From contig OY726560.1 in the NCBI GenBank assembly GCA_963383645.1, positions 32,980,503 to 33,044,502 on the forward strand: DNA of 64,000 bases, written 5' to 3'. The translations under genes were made by a program, and so were the position numbers. This DNA comes from Muscardinus avellanarius (taxonomy: Eukaryota; Chordata; Mammalia; Rodentia; Gliridae). Position 1 is the stretch's first letter; every line of letters begins with the position of its first letter. Positions 45,476 through 54,962 of this stretch are shown here, piece after piece. Below the pieces are notes generated by a model, which was given only the letters and a program-made list of their open reading frames with translations, had not been told where the DNA came from and did not search any database.

Positions 45476-46859
45476 CTAGAAAGGTGCTCTCAAGCCAAAC
45501 AAACCTTAATCATAACCATTAGGATAAAGTTCCCTGGACTGCTTCTGGTGTCTGTCACTGCCATAAGACTGTAAACTCCATAGCATTGGGACTGTGTCTG
45601 TTGGGCATAGAGTTATGTTCACAGAAAAAAACAGTATAGGGCAGGGGTATTGCACCGTAGTAGACCATCTGCTTCACTTGTGTGCAGCCCGTGTAGGCAG
45701 TGTTTGACAAATCAGTGGTCTTTTGCTGGTACTGGCTGAATCAATATTTAAGGATATCAAATTCCTTATCAGAACCTACCAACAACCAGGTTGAATGCCC
45801 AGGTGAAGTTAAGCATGATAAAAATGAAAAAGGTTAAGACTTATTTTTTTAAAAAGTAGCTCAGATCTTCCAAAACTAGAGAACACAAGCATTTTCTTTT
45901 GCTTTAATAAATTCTGAAAATTACAACCTGTTTTCTCTATAGCAAGCAAAAACCTGGTTACATTTTTTAGAATAGCTGAACTATATGTTTAGACCATTTC
46001 AGGCCAAACTCGGCTGCTCAGTGAGGTCAGAGGTAGTAGAATGCCCTGCACAGAGCCAGCCATCTTACTTAAAAAGTACAGAGAAATAACTCTCACGGCT
46101 GATTTTTAAAATAATTAGTTCCACAGCTTCCATTTTTGGAAAAAACATTAGGGGTAACACTGGTCCTGAAATAAGATGATGAGACAGCATTAGAGGAAAA
46201 AGAAAATGTCACATTTAACTTGTGCAAATGTTCAGAGATAAACCAGCGATCTTCCCCATTGGTAAAACAAATAAGCAAAAAACTGGTGAACTAGACCCCG
46301 GGCAAGCTGCCAAAGTCAAATCGCCCATGGACACTTGTAGTTTCTTGTTCTATTTCATTTGCTTTCCCCTGTCTTTCCAATATCCCCATCATCTTTAATC
46401 AAGCATAAAAAGTTAAACTGGGAAGCAATATTTTTCTGGTTTGTGTTCCATTTCTTATCCTCCTCAGAATCTAAAATTATAAAATATCTAAAATTGTACA
46501 ATACTAAGCAAGTACTCATATGGAGAAGATAATGTTCTGAACATTTCTAACCATGAATAGGGTTGCACAAGTTTTAGGAAAAAAATTTAAAATGAACCAA
46601 TGTTATTATTAATTTTTATAAGATATTTTCCCTTGAATAAAGCAAATAGTTTGAAAGTGTTTGGAGTATTTTGGAAAAACTCTCTGGTAACTGTTATACA
46701 GAGCTTGAAAATTAGATGTCCATGATACAAATTTGGCATAGAAGTGCCTTGGTTATCTAGCAGTGTTTTATAAAGTTTTGGGAGATCAAAAATTTAAAAT
46801 TCAGTAGGCCGTATATGAAAAGCATAAATTTATAACTTCTCTGAAAAACTTCAGATTTT
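45476..46859. other. Noncoding DNA with an L2 3' scrap
   Basis: 45550-45615 (AGACTGTAAACTCCATAGCA TTGGGACTGTGTCTG) is L2-like. Nothing else recognised. Confidence 0.45.
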
Positions 46860-46874
46860 CTAATACAGGACTCT

Positions 46875-47010
46875 CTTGGGCCTACTATGTGCCAGGCACT
46901 ACAGGAAAGCAGTCACCTGAACCATGGCAGCAGCCATCCCCCTCAAGGGGTAGGTGGAGATGTGTGTGGTCGCCGGTGTGCCATGGTCTAGGCCACTTCA
47001 CCAGGCCTTG
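46875..47010 (+). repeat. L2-like remnant
   Basis: CCTACTATGTGCCAGGCACT AC is a hallmark L2 word. The rest is diverged. Confidence 0.5.
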
Positions 47011-47190
47011 TCTTAGCAGCTGTTTTTTATATTCTTGCCAGTAGTTTTGCTAATAGTGAAAAAAAATCTTTCAAGATGTAGCAGAAATGACGGGCTGTCC
47101 TATAATTATTTGAGTTCTTTCTTTTACAAAGTAGAATTAAATTGGATAGTGGCTTCTTCACTAGGTACTACATTTCACACATCCCTCCTT

Positions 47191-47192
<2 letters not shown>

Positions 47193-47226
<34 letters not shown>

Positions 47227-47429
47227 ATTGAACCCAGGGCACTCAAACTACATCCACAATTCTTTTATAATTTTTTTATAATTGTTTCTTTTTGAAACAC
47301 AAGTCTCTCTATAATTCTTTTGAAACACGGTCCCCTCTCTATGACTCAGGCTGGCCTTGAACTTGTAATCCTCCTGCCTCAGTCTCCTGAGTAGCTGGGA
47401 TTACAGGTGCGCATCACTTTGCCCAGCTT
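47193..47429 (-). mobile_element. B1-dID-like SINE (minus) with (AC)n tail
   Basis: (AC)14 run, GAAGATTGAACCCAGGGCAC (antisense ID), then antisense 7SL part with CTCCTGAGTAGCTGGGATTA CAGGTGCGC. The left-half text is closer to a generic B1/Alu form than its neighbours, so this may be a different subfamily. Confidence 0.82.
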
Positions 47430-47717
47430 CACAGGCCTCTTTTTATCCAAGTGATGTTATAAATTCTTACCTTTGGATGAGTAGAGGTAGTGGGTTTTAT
47501 TCTATTTCATTCCTTTCTTCTTGTTGTTAAAATTTATAATTCAGAACATAGATGAAATCAAAAGGTCTGCAACTCCGTCTACACTCACATCTTTGAAAGG
47601 TTCTTTTCTTCTTTCACAAGACTTTATCTGAATCAGTCATCATGATTTGAAGACATAGTCTCAAGTTTCAATTGTAATGAACAGCTCCTCAGTTTGCCCA
47701 TCTCCCTCTTTTTTGTG

Positions 47718-47730
47718 TTGTTGTTGTTGG

Positions 47731-47762
<32 letters not shown>

Positions 47763-47966
47763 TGAGGTGCTAGGGATGAAATCCAGGGCATTCTACCTCA
47801 GAGCTACACCCCAGCCCTATATTTTTTAAATTCTTTATTTTGAAACAGGGTCTCAATGAGTTGCTAAGGGCCTCACTAAGTAGCTGAGGCTGTCTGCGGA
47901 CCGCGATCCTCTTGTCTCAGCCTCCCAAATGCTGGGATTACAAGCTGGCGCCACCACACCTAGCTT
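47718..47966 (-). mobile_element. B1-dID SINE (minus) with (GTT)n tail
   Basis: (GTT/TTG)n at 47715-47762, GAGGTGCTAGGGATGAAATC, TTTGAAACAGGGTCTCAATG, and GCTGGCGCCACCACACCTAG C. Confidence 0.94.
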
Positions 47967-48246
47967 CCATCTTCTTTTTAATTTTTTTTTCTTTTCTCTC
48001 CTTTCATTTCCTGAATTTGGGCTCCCTACCACCCTCATTTTGCTCTTCACGGTCTGGACCTTCTCTCTCAGCTGCTAGGTGTGAGAACCTAAGATTTGGT
48101 CTTTTCTGATTGGTCCGGGATCTTATTCATTATTTTATCCACTGTCACTTTTTTTTTTTTTTTAACTTAAACGCTATAGGCTTTCACAAGACCGGCACAG
48201 TCCATCAGCAATTCCTTTGGAATGTAGTCTAGCTTCACTCCCTTAC

Positions 48247-48402
48247 ATTTGTTCGTTTTGTGGTGCCGGGGATGGAACCCAGGGGCATTCTACCTCTAAG
48301 CTACACCCCCAGCGCTATTTTTTATTCCTTACTTTAAAACAAGGTCTCATTAAGTTGCAGAGGGCCTCACTAAGTAGCATGTGCCACCATGTCTGGCTTT
48401 TT
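48247..48402 (-). mobile_element. B1-dID SINE (minus, internally deleted) inside the CCDC25 retrocopy
   Basis: TGTGGTGCCGGGGATGGAAC (antisense ID), ACTTTAAAACAAGGTCTCAT, then a jump from CTCACTAAGTAGC straight to ATGTGCCACCATGTCTGGC. It therefore lacks ~50 bases of the left half. It separates codons ~58 and ~60 of the pseudogene. Confidence 0.93.
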
Positions 48403-48649
48403 CTTCCTTATGTAACCGAAGGTAAACATGAGCCAAATAGTATGTTCACATAAAATCAAATATCTTCAGGTCAGCCATACTTTATCAGCTCTTCACTTTC
48501 ATACTTTTCCTTTCCCCATGTAAATCATGTAAACAGATGAATTAACTCTACTGCTGTTGAAGTACAACATCAGGGCACCTACGACAGCTGCGACTCCAGG
48601 GCTGGTGGAGCTCAGGATACCAGAGCGCAGTGGCAAGATGCTCCCCTGG

Positions 48650-48682
48650 TACTCCCCGGAAGTCCTCCGTGCACTTCCGGTG
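48650..48682. promoter_or_regulatory. Pair of ETS-type motifs 5' of the CCDC25 retrocopy start
   Basis: CCCCGGAAGTCC (48654-48665) and CACTTCCGGTGG (48669-48680) form opposed GGAAGT cores. ETS sites of this form are common at housekeeping promoters and first exons. Here they lie in a dead retrocopy, so activity is not implied. Confidence 0.4.
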
Positions 48683-48875
48683 GAGAGACGTAGTGTAGCA
48701 TCACCACGCAACCTCGTCGGCTCCATCTTTAATCCTGGCTAGGTGTAGTTGTATTGGCGTTAAGGAGTTCTGTGATATGTGGGTTAAGGAGAAGAGGATG
48801 AGGCCCAAATAGCTGGTTGTTGGAAAACTTCATCTTCTTGGAAATCATGAAAGAGAATAAAATGCGATTGGTAAG

Positions 48876-49066
48876 TCGGGCATATTGGTGCACGCCTGTA
48901 ATCCCAGTAATTGGAGGCCGAGACCAGAGGATCACAAGTTTGTGGCTAGCTTTGGCATTTAGCTAGAGCCTGTTTCAAAGTAAATCAGTAAAAGAGGGCA
49001 AGGGTGTAGCTCAGAGGTAGGCTACCCCTGAGTTTAATCCCCAGTACCACAGAAAGGGGGGGGGGA
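48876..49066 (+). mobile_element. B1-dID SINE with G-run
   Basis: GTCGGGCATATTGGTGCACG CCTGTAATCCC ... GGTGTAGCTCAGAGGTAGGC ... TAATCCCCAGTACC, with a tail of AGAAA followed by G10. Confidence 0.9.
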
Positions 49067-49329
49067 GCTATTGATAGACCTTATTTTCAGAACCTACACT
49101 CCTGTGAGCAGTTGTGTGCTAAGGGCTTATTGGCTTAATTTGCCTCCTTTGGACTTCCCTTACAGGTTCTGTAAAAGCAGGAAACTTCACAGCAAGGGAT
49201 CCTTATGCTGATCACATTACTTAATGCTTAGTAGGAGCTCATTACATTTTAAGTGAACCCACATTTCTCTGTTATTTGACAATATTTGCTTGGCCAAACT
49301 TTAAACTTATAAAGCTTCTTTCTGCTAAG

Positions 49330-49955
49330 CACATCTTTTTTTTTTTTTGAAAACCCACTTTTAGCAAAGCCTTCTGTTAAATTTGTTTAGCTAGAAACAC
49401 CAATCCCCAACATCAGGTTCCTCATCCTCAACCATCTTCAAGTGATCTTTGATCCCCATGGCTTGTCTACAGCCAGAATCTTATTAGGTCAGCTTAGCCA
49501 AACTCTTCCTTATCCCTAATGTTTTCTCTTGGTGAATTTTCTGTCCATCAACCTGCATCCTGAGCTTTGGCTATAAATTGGCACTTGCCCATGCTGTATT
49601 TGGATTCTAGACCAATCTCTGGCCTGTATTACATAACTCTTATTGTAATGATCTTAAATAAAGTCCTCATTACTGTTACGGGATGGGAGATATTAAAATT
49701 ATTTTGCACAACCTCAGTCCTTGCTTATCTGCTGGGAAAGAATTAAAATAGAAAGCACAAATGGGGAATATAAGAGATTTATATATAAGGGAAGGATCCA
49801 TATGAGGAAGTCCCTGAAGAGAGGGGAAGGGGGTCACACTTAAGGGAAAAAATTGTCTGGAATGGGCCATTCCTGGGAATGAAAAAGCAGCCTGGGGCAA
49901 TGACTTCACCCTCCAGCCATAGGTTCTGGAGGGGTCTGTTTCCAGGTGTGGAAGT
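49330..49955 (+). mobile_element. LTR-like remnant with TATA and polyadenylation signals
   Basis: TTGGCTATAAATTGGC at ~49568 (TATA-like) lies ~85 bases before TGTAATGATCTTAAATAAAG TCC at ~49645. This spacing and wording fits the U3/R/polyA arrangement of a retroviral-type LTR. The next ~230 bases (TTATATATAAGGGAAGGATC ... GGCCATTCCTGGGAATG) may be a second LTR type or leader. No coding potential. Family not assigned. Confidence 0.4.
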
Positions 49956-49958
49956 CAG

Positions 49959-50135
49959 CTTATTTATTTATTTGGTACTGGATATTGAACCCAGGGACAT
50001 TCTACTTTACACTGCATCCTTAGCCTTATTTTTTTTTTAAATAAGAGTCTTACTAAGTTGTTAAGGGTCTCACCAAGTTGCTGAGGCTGGCCTCAAAACT
50101 GTGATCCTCTTGTCTCAACCTCTGAAATTAAAAAT
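49959..50135 (-). mobile_element. B1-dID SINE (minus), truncated
   Basis: (TTTA)n, GGTACTGGATATTGAACCCA, TTACTAAGTTGTTAAGGGTC TCACC, ending GATCCTCTTGTCTCAACCTC without the terminal part. Confidence 0.88.
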
Positions 50136-51480
50136 ATTTTTTCTTTTTTCTCCCTCTCTCTTTCTTTTTCCACTTGAAGTATGAGTTGGAATATGTAAGC
50201 CCTTCATAACCATCAGATGGAAGGAACCTGGATTTACAAGTTTCGTGTGGGGCAATAGCTTTCCTTAAGCACAAACACAAGCGGAGGACTATGACAGGAA
50301 GGTTCAGCATGATCTTGGGTAAGACATGTCTTTTCTCCAAATTGGGAAAATAAATGATTATTTAAGAGGCTAATATGTTTCAAAATGGAAAAGAGAATCA
50401 CCCACTTATATTAATAATGTACACAATCCCCTCAGGCACTGGAGTTTGAGACTCTTCCTTAAGCCAACAGTTGAGATCTTTGGTTTCCTTTGGTCATTTT
50501 GTCCTTGGCTCATTTTTCTGTTACCAGAGTAGATTTAGTTATACAACTCAGAAAGTTAAAAACAAAATCTTGACATTTTAAACAAAATGAAATGGGTTGA
50601 GAAATTATTTTCAAGCAACCCATATTCTCAATCTCTAAAAGGCTATAAAACATAATAAAATATTCTTATAACTCAAGGAGGTCTAGATCCCCTACTGGTA
50701 TTCTTTGTACCCAATCTATGATTGTCTCAATTGTTACCTTTGAGTTCCACTTCTTTGTATTTTCAGTGATAAAGAGCTCTTTACTACACCAAATAGCTCG
50801 TTGAACAGTCTTTGTCATTAGACCTTTCTTTATCATTTTTAGGTAGTAATCTGCAACTAATACCTACCACTGACTACAATGAGTTCTGTTGTCAAATACT
50901 TATGAAGTTACATAGGATAAGCCTGATTTCTTTTCTATATATTCATGAAACAACTCTTTAATTATTAGTAGATGTCACATGTCATGTGCACTACTAAATA
51001 TTAGCTTCTAGACCAAACACCTTCCATTTTTTCACCTATTGCACATATTTTTTGTTTCTTCACCATTCTGATTGACTAAGAGGCATTCTATCATTTTGTA
51101 CTTGTTTGGGCTATCCCCATCAGATTTTTGAAAGATATTTGAACTTATCAACCATAGATCTTCATTTATCATAGATATTTCTGGTAGGTGTGGCCTAATA
51201 TCTCTTATGTATTGTTTCAACTTTATTAATATTTCATCTTCTGTCCATTTGAAATATTTTTGAAGTTCTCTGATATCTTAGCACTTACTGATTGTGCAGT
51301 TTTGGTTTGAGGGGAAATTTTCTTCATTTGGTTTCTGTGGGATATATTTATTCTTTAAGACCATATTGGCATTTATTCAATAATGAATTGAGAGGAAACT
51401 TTAAAGATGGGTTTTTTTAACTGCTATTTTAAACACAATTATTTTCTCATTTTCTTTTCACATACCTAAATTGCCTTTAT
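50136..51480. other. Unassigned AT-rich sequence
   Basis: No element recognised. A minus-strand 62-codon ORF (51032-51220) could be a scrap of an old retroelement gene, but there is no motif to confirm it. Confidence 0.35.
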
Positions 51481-51484
51481 GTTC

Positions 51485-51618
51485 CAACATTTTATTTTAT
51501 TATTTTTATTGGTATATTGTAGTCTTACATTTTAATGGGTACAAGATGGTAGAGACAGATATGCAAACATCACTTATTTAGCTTTCCCCCCATTCCCTCC
51601 CCCTCCCTTCTCATAACA
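51485..51618 (-). mobile_element. L1 3' terminus, antisense
   Basis: TTTTATTGGTATATTGTAGT CTTACATTTTAATGGGTACA AGATGGTAGAG ... CCCCCATTCCCTCCCCCTCC. Older variant of the local L1 end. Confidence 0.75.
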
Positions 51619-51947
51619 TTGACTTTGAAATGTTTGTGAATGTATGCCCATGTAAATTAGGGAAGTTCCTACATTTTAAATGTCTATAAATTTTTATGAA
51701 TTCCTAAAGTTCTTTATATTCTAATTATGTGCAACCTAATAAAAACACTGATTTTTCCCATATATTTGGTATAAAGCTTAATGGCTGAGAAAATTTTTAA
51801 AAAATTAATAAAGAAAAAATACCCCAACTCCTTATTTTATCACCATAAACTTTCCTTAAAGAGTAACTTCCCATCTTATTTAGCTCAGACAACTTATTCT
51901 AGATCAGGTTAGACTGATACTAAAGTTTCTTTATATAAACCTAGCTA

Positions 51948-52126
51948 AGCTGGGCGTGGTGGCGCACGCTTGTAATCCCCGCGCTTGGGAGGCGGAGACA
52001 GGAGGATAGCGCAGGTTCAAAGCCAGCTGCGCTGGCATAAGAGACCCTGTTTCAAAAATATAAAATAGGTCTGGGAGTGTAGCCCGGAGGAAGAAGGGCT
52101 TCCAGGAACCCCAGTACCACCAAAAA

Positions 52127-52167
<41 letters not shown>
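51948..52167 (+). mobile_element. B1-dID SINE, 'GCTGGCTTAAGA' subfamily, CpG-rich, 11-bp TSD
   Basis: GCTGGGCGTGGTGGCGCACG CTTGTAATCCCCGCGCTTGG keeps nearly all CpGs. Middle block AGCTGCGCTGGCATAAGAGA, ID half TAGGTCTGGGAGTGTAGCCC, then (AAAT)n. AAACCTAGCTA is duplicated at 51937-51947 and 52168-52178. Intact CpGs suggest one of the youngest SINE copies here. Confidence 0.96.
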
Positions 52168-52169
<2 letters not shown>

Positions 52170-52178
52170 ACCTAGCTA

Positions 52179-52840
52179 CTGTAGATCAGTTAGAAACCCT
52201 AGATATCTCACTTTTTTTTCCCTCCCAAACTTTCCTATTTCTTGTTCCTATTCTTATTTCTTAAGCTGCCAAAATCCCTGTCCGATGTGGATGGGAGGGA
52301 ATAAAGGAGCCTATATATTAGATTGCCCACTTATCCATATTGGAAGGTAACCCAAATAGTCTGGAAGTATTTTTAATGTCAGTGCCAGCTTCTAGTGGTC
52401 TTGATGGCTTTGTAGTCGGTTGTTAATGCTCTTACAGCAGCAGTGATTGTCACACTGGGTAGTTGGGTGCTCAGCTGGGCCTCCATGCAATTTAGTGGCA
52501 TGAGTGGTTCTTTGACCTTCACTGTAGACAGTCTAGTCTTTCATATAATTTATGCCAAGATCCCTTTGGGGGTGCTTGTGGATTGACTAGTAAACCCAGC
52601 TAATATTTGTAGCTTCTAATAAGCCCACAGAAAATTGAGGATTCTGTTCTATACCAAATTTAATTTTAAAGAAAAAGGTGGATAGTACTTCCCCTTTCTA
52701 GCCTAGGTATGCCTTTATCCCTGTCATTTATTATTTGTTCCATATAAATATAAATATAAATCTACAGCCTTTGGTATTAAGCAGCTCCAGTCAAGGAGTG
52801 ATTGTTAGAGTCTGAGAAGTTTTCTTTATTTTCTGGGAGT

Positions 52841-52888
<48 letters not shown>

Positions 52889-53904
52889 CTATCTCTTTCT
52901 ACCTCTAATCATCTTTTACAGATAGGGAAAGATAATAGTTTGCTGGTTTGATTCCTTTCCCCAGTCTTTTGTCTGATGAGCTGTCTTTCAAGCTAGGTGG
53001 TTTAATTCTTATTCAATGATGGTGCGCAGTAGGGGGATGGAGGGAAGTTAAAGGGAGATGTGGTCAATAAATGACTAAATTGAAACCACAACTATCACTC
53101 GAGTACATGCAATTATCAGAGGCAGGTTTAATTTTAAGACTTGATTAGCCCTTTTTCTTAAAGCATATTGAAACTGTGGATAGTGGTCGGATGAATAAAT
53201 GGAGACTTGAGTTTAATGAAATACTCCTCTGGCAAAAGTGCAGAATTGAGAAATCAACTCACATAATTGTACAAACTTGGAAAGCAACTCTGGAAACTGT
53301 TTCTCTTTTTCATCTTTTTCAAAACTACTCTTAAATTTGACAGTTTCATAACTCAGCTAAGTGGAAAATTAAGCCCATCTCTTAGTTCATCTGTCTATAT
53401 TTAGTAAATCACTAACTAGGTGGGGCAATACACCCAGATTCTTTGCCTGAGCCAAGAATGTTTTTTACATTATTAAAAAGTAGTGAACAAAAAAATAAAA
53501 GGGGAAGAGAGATGGACAGATAGAGACAGATGCATAGACTATGGCCCATGAATTATGATATAGTTACTAATGGGCCCCTAACCTAAAAGTTTGTTAGATC
53601 TTTGAACCCCTGGCTGAACAAAGGTCACTATCAACTCACTGGTGGTGCAATTACCTACATATTGACATTTTCATATTTTTGTTTTGCATTTTTATTCCTT
53701 CTTATAGTTATCAATTTGTTACTTTTTATTAATACACACTTTAGTCTTTAATATTTAATATTGAGACATTTTATCTCATTATTGATAATTTTTCTGAGAT
53801 ATTAATAATCTGTTAATTAAGATTCTACCTCTTTTCCTAGTTATCCAAATCTATGCAGCTCTTCTATTTAACTTACACAGTCATTTTGGAAAGGTAAAAA
53901 AAAA
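52179..53904. other. Unassigned noncoding sequence with a (GT)n tract
   Basis: (GT)n at ~52845-52886. No SINE or L1. 52250-52800 might derive from an old LTR element on the minus strand, but no diagnostic motif is visible. Confidence 0.35.
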
Positions 53905-53917
53905 AAAAAATGTATGT

Positions 53918-54126
53918 GGCTGAGTATGATGGTGGATGTCTATAATCTCAGTACTTGGGAAGCTGGGACAGGAAACAGGTTCAAGGCCAGCCTTAGCAAC
54001 TTAGTGAGACCCTGTTTCAAAGTAAAATAAAAGGGATTGGGTATATCTTGGAGGTAGAATCTCTCTTGGTTCAATCCACAGTGCTAAAACAACAAGTAAA
54101 TAAACATAAAAGATAAATCAAATTTA
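53918..54126 (+). mobile_element. B1-dID SINE with TSD
   Basis: GCTGAGTATGATGGTGGATG TC ... GGGTATATCTTGGAGGTAGA ... GGTTCAATCCACAGTGC. AAAATGTATGTG lies before (~53907-53918) and after (~54127-54138). Confidence 0.88.
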
Positions 54127-54723
54127 AAATGTATGTGACAATAGATGGCAAAAACTACAGTTCAATATGTGTGCTGAATATAGACATAAAAATTCTCAAT
54201 AAAATACGTGCAAATTGAATGAAACAACACTTTGAAAAGATCATACACTATAATGAAGTTGGCTTTATTCCAGGAATGTAAGGATATTTCACCAAATATA
54301 AATCAGTAAACATAATTCATCATATGAATGGAATCAAGGATAAAAATCATTTGATTATTTCAGTATATGTAGAAAAAGGCTCTGACAAAATTCAATATCC
54401 TTTTATAATAAAAGCCATGAGCAAGCTAGCATAAAAAGATTTTGCCTCAACATAATAAAAGTTGTGTACAATAAACCTCAAACCAAAATTATATTAAATT
54501 GAAAACTAAAAGTTTTTCTTAAAAAATCAGAAACAAGAAAGGGAGGTCCACTCTTACTATTCATATTTAAAAAATATACCTAAAATTTTAACCAAGTAAT
54601 TAAAAAGAGAAAGAAAGAATGAAAAAGGATACAAATAGGAAATAAAGGTGTCAATTATTCCTATTTGCAGATGATCTGATTCTTTACTAGTAAGACCCTA
54701 AGGGCTCTAACAGAAGACTTTTA

Positions 54724-54962
54724 TTTATTTATTTATTTATTTATTTTTTATTTTATTTTTTTAGTGGTACTGGGGTTCCTGGAAGCCCTTCTACCTCCGG
54801 TATACACTCCCATGGGCTACACTCCCAGACCTATTTTTTAACATTTTTATATGGAAACAGAGTCTCTTAAGCCAGTGAGGCTGGCTCTGAACCAGCGCGA
54901 TCCTCCTGTCTCTGCCTCCCAATTGAGGGGATTACAAGCATGCACCACCACGCCCGGCTATT
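54724..54962 (-). mobile_element. B1-dID SINE at the 3' end of the minus-strand L1
   Basis: (TTTA)n tail, TAGTGGTACTGGGGTTCCTG GAAGCC and CTCTTAAGCCAGTGAGGCTG G (second-type subfamily, antisense), ending AAGCATGCACCACCACGCCC GGC. It lies between the L1 3' UTR and the outer target duplication. Confidence 0.94.

Larger units (their letters stand above)
48164..48740 (-). pseudogene. CCDC25: CCDC25 processed pseudogene (5' part), split by a SINE
   Basis: Read on the minus strand, the ATG at 48570 opens a frame whose words VNSS, YMIYMGK, then after a one-base frameshift EELIKYG, a stop, PEDI, and beyond the inserted SINE IPKELLMDC and LVKA, match the N-terminal ~80 residues of CCDC25 (coiled-coil domain containing 25) in order and spacing. 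No introns are present. A T15 run at 48149-48163 (poly-A on the minus strand) directly follows, so it is a retrocopy. The parent encodes ~208 residues, so about 60% of the coding region is missing. The A-tail starts right after codon ~80, by internal priming or deletion. Frameshift, stops and the SINE exclude function. The GC-rich ~150 bases before the ATG are taken as 5' UTR. The identification rests on memory of the CCDC25 protein, not a search. Confidence 0.8.

Noticed and set aside
45153..45479. 108-codon ORF
   Set aside because: Lies in a possible old LTR remnant; no domain or homologue recognised.
50560..52800. Possible internal region of an endogenous retrovirus on the minus strand
   Set aside because: Suggestive only of old coding-like text; no protease, reverse transcriptase or integrase motif could be read, so not annotated as such.
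4831..54070. tRNA-like box A/box B pairs
   Set aside because: They belong to the ID halves of SINEs; no cloverleaf typical of a working tRNA gene is preserved.
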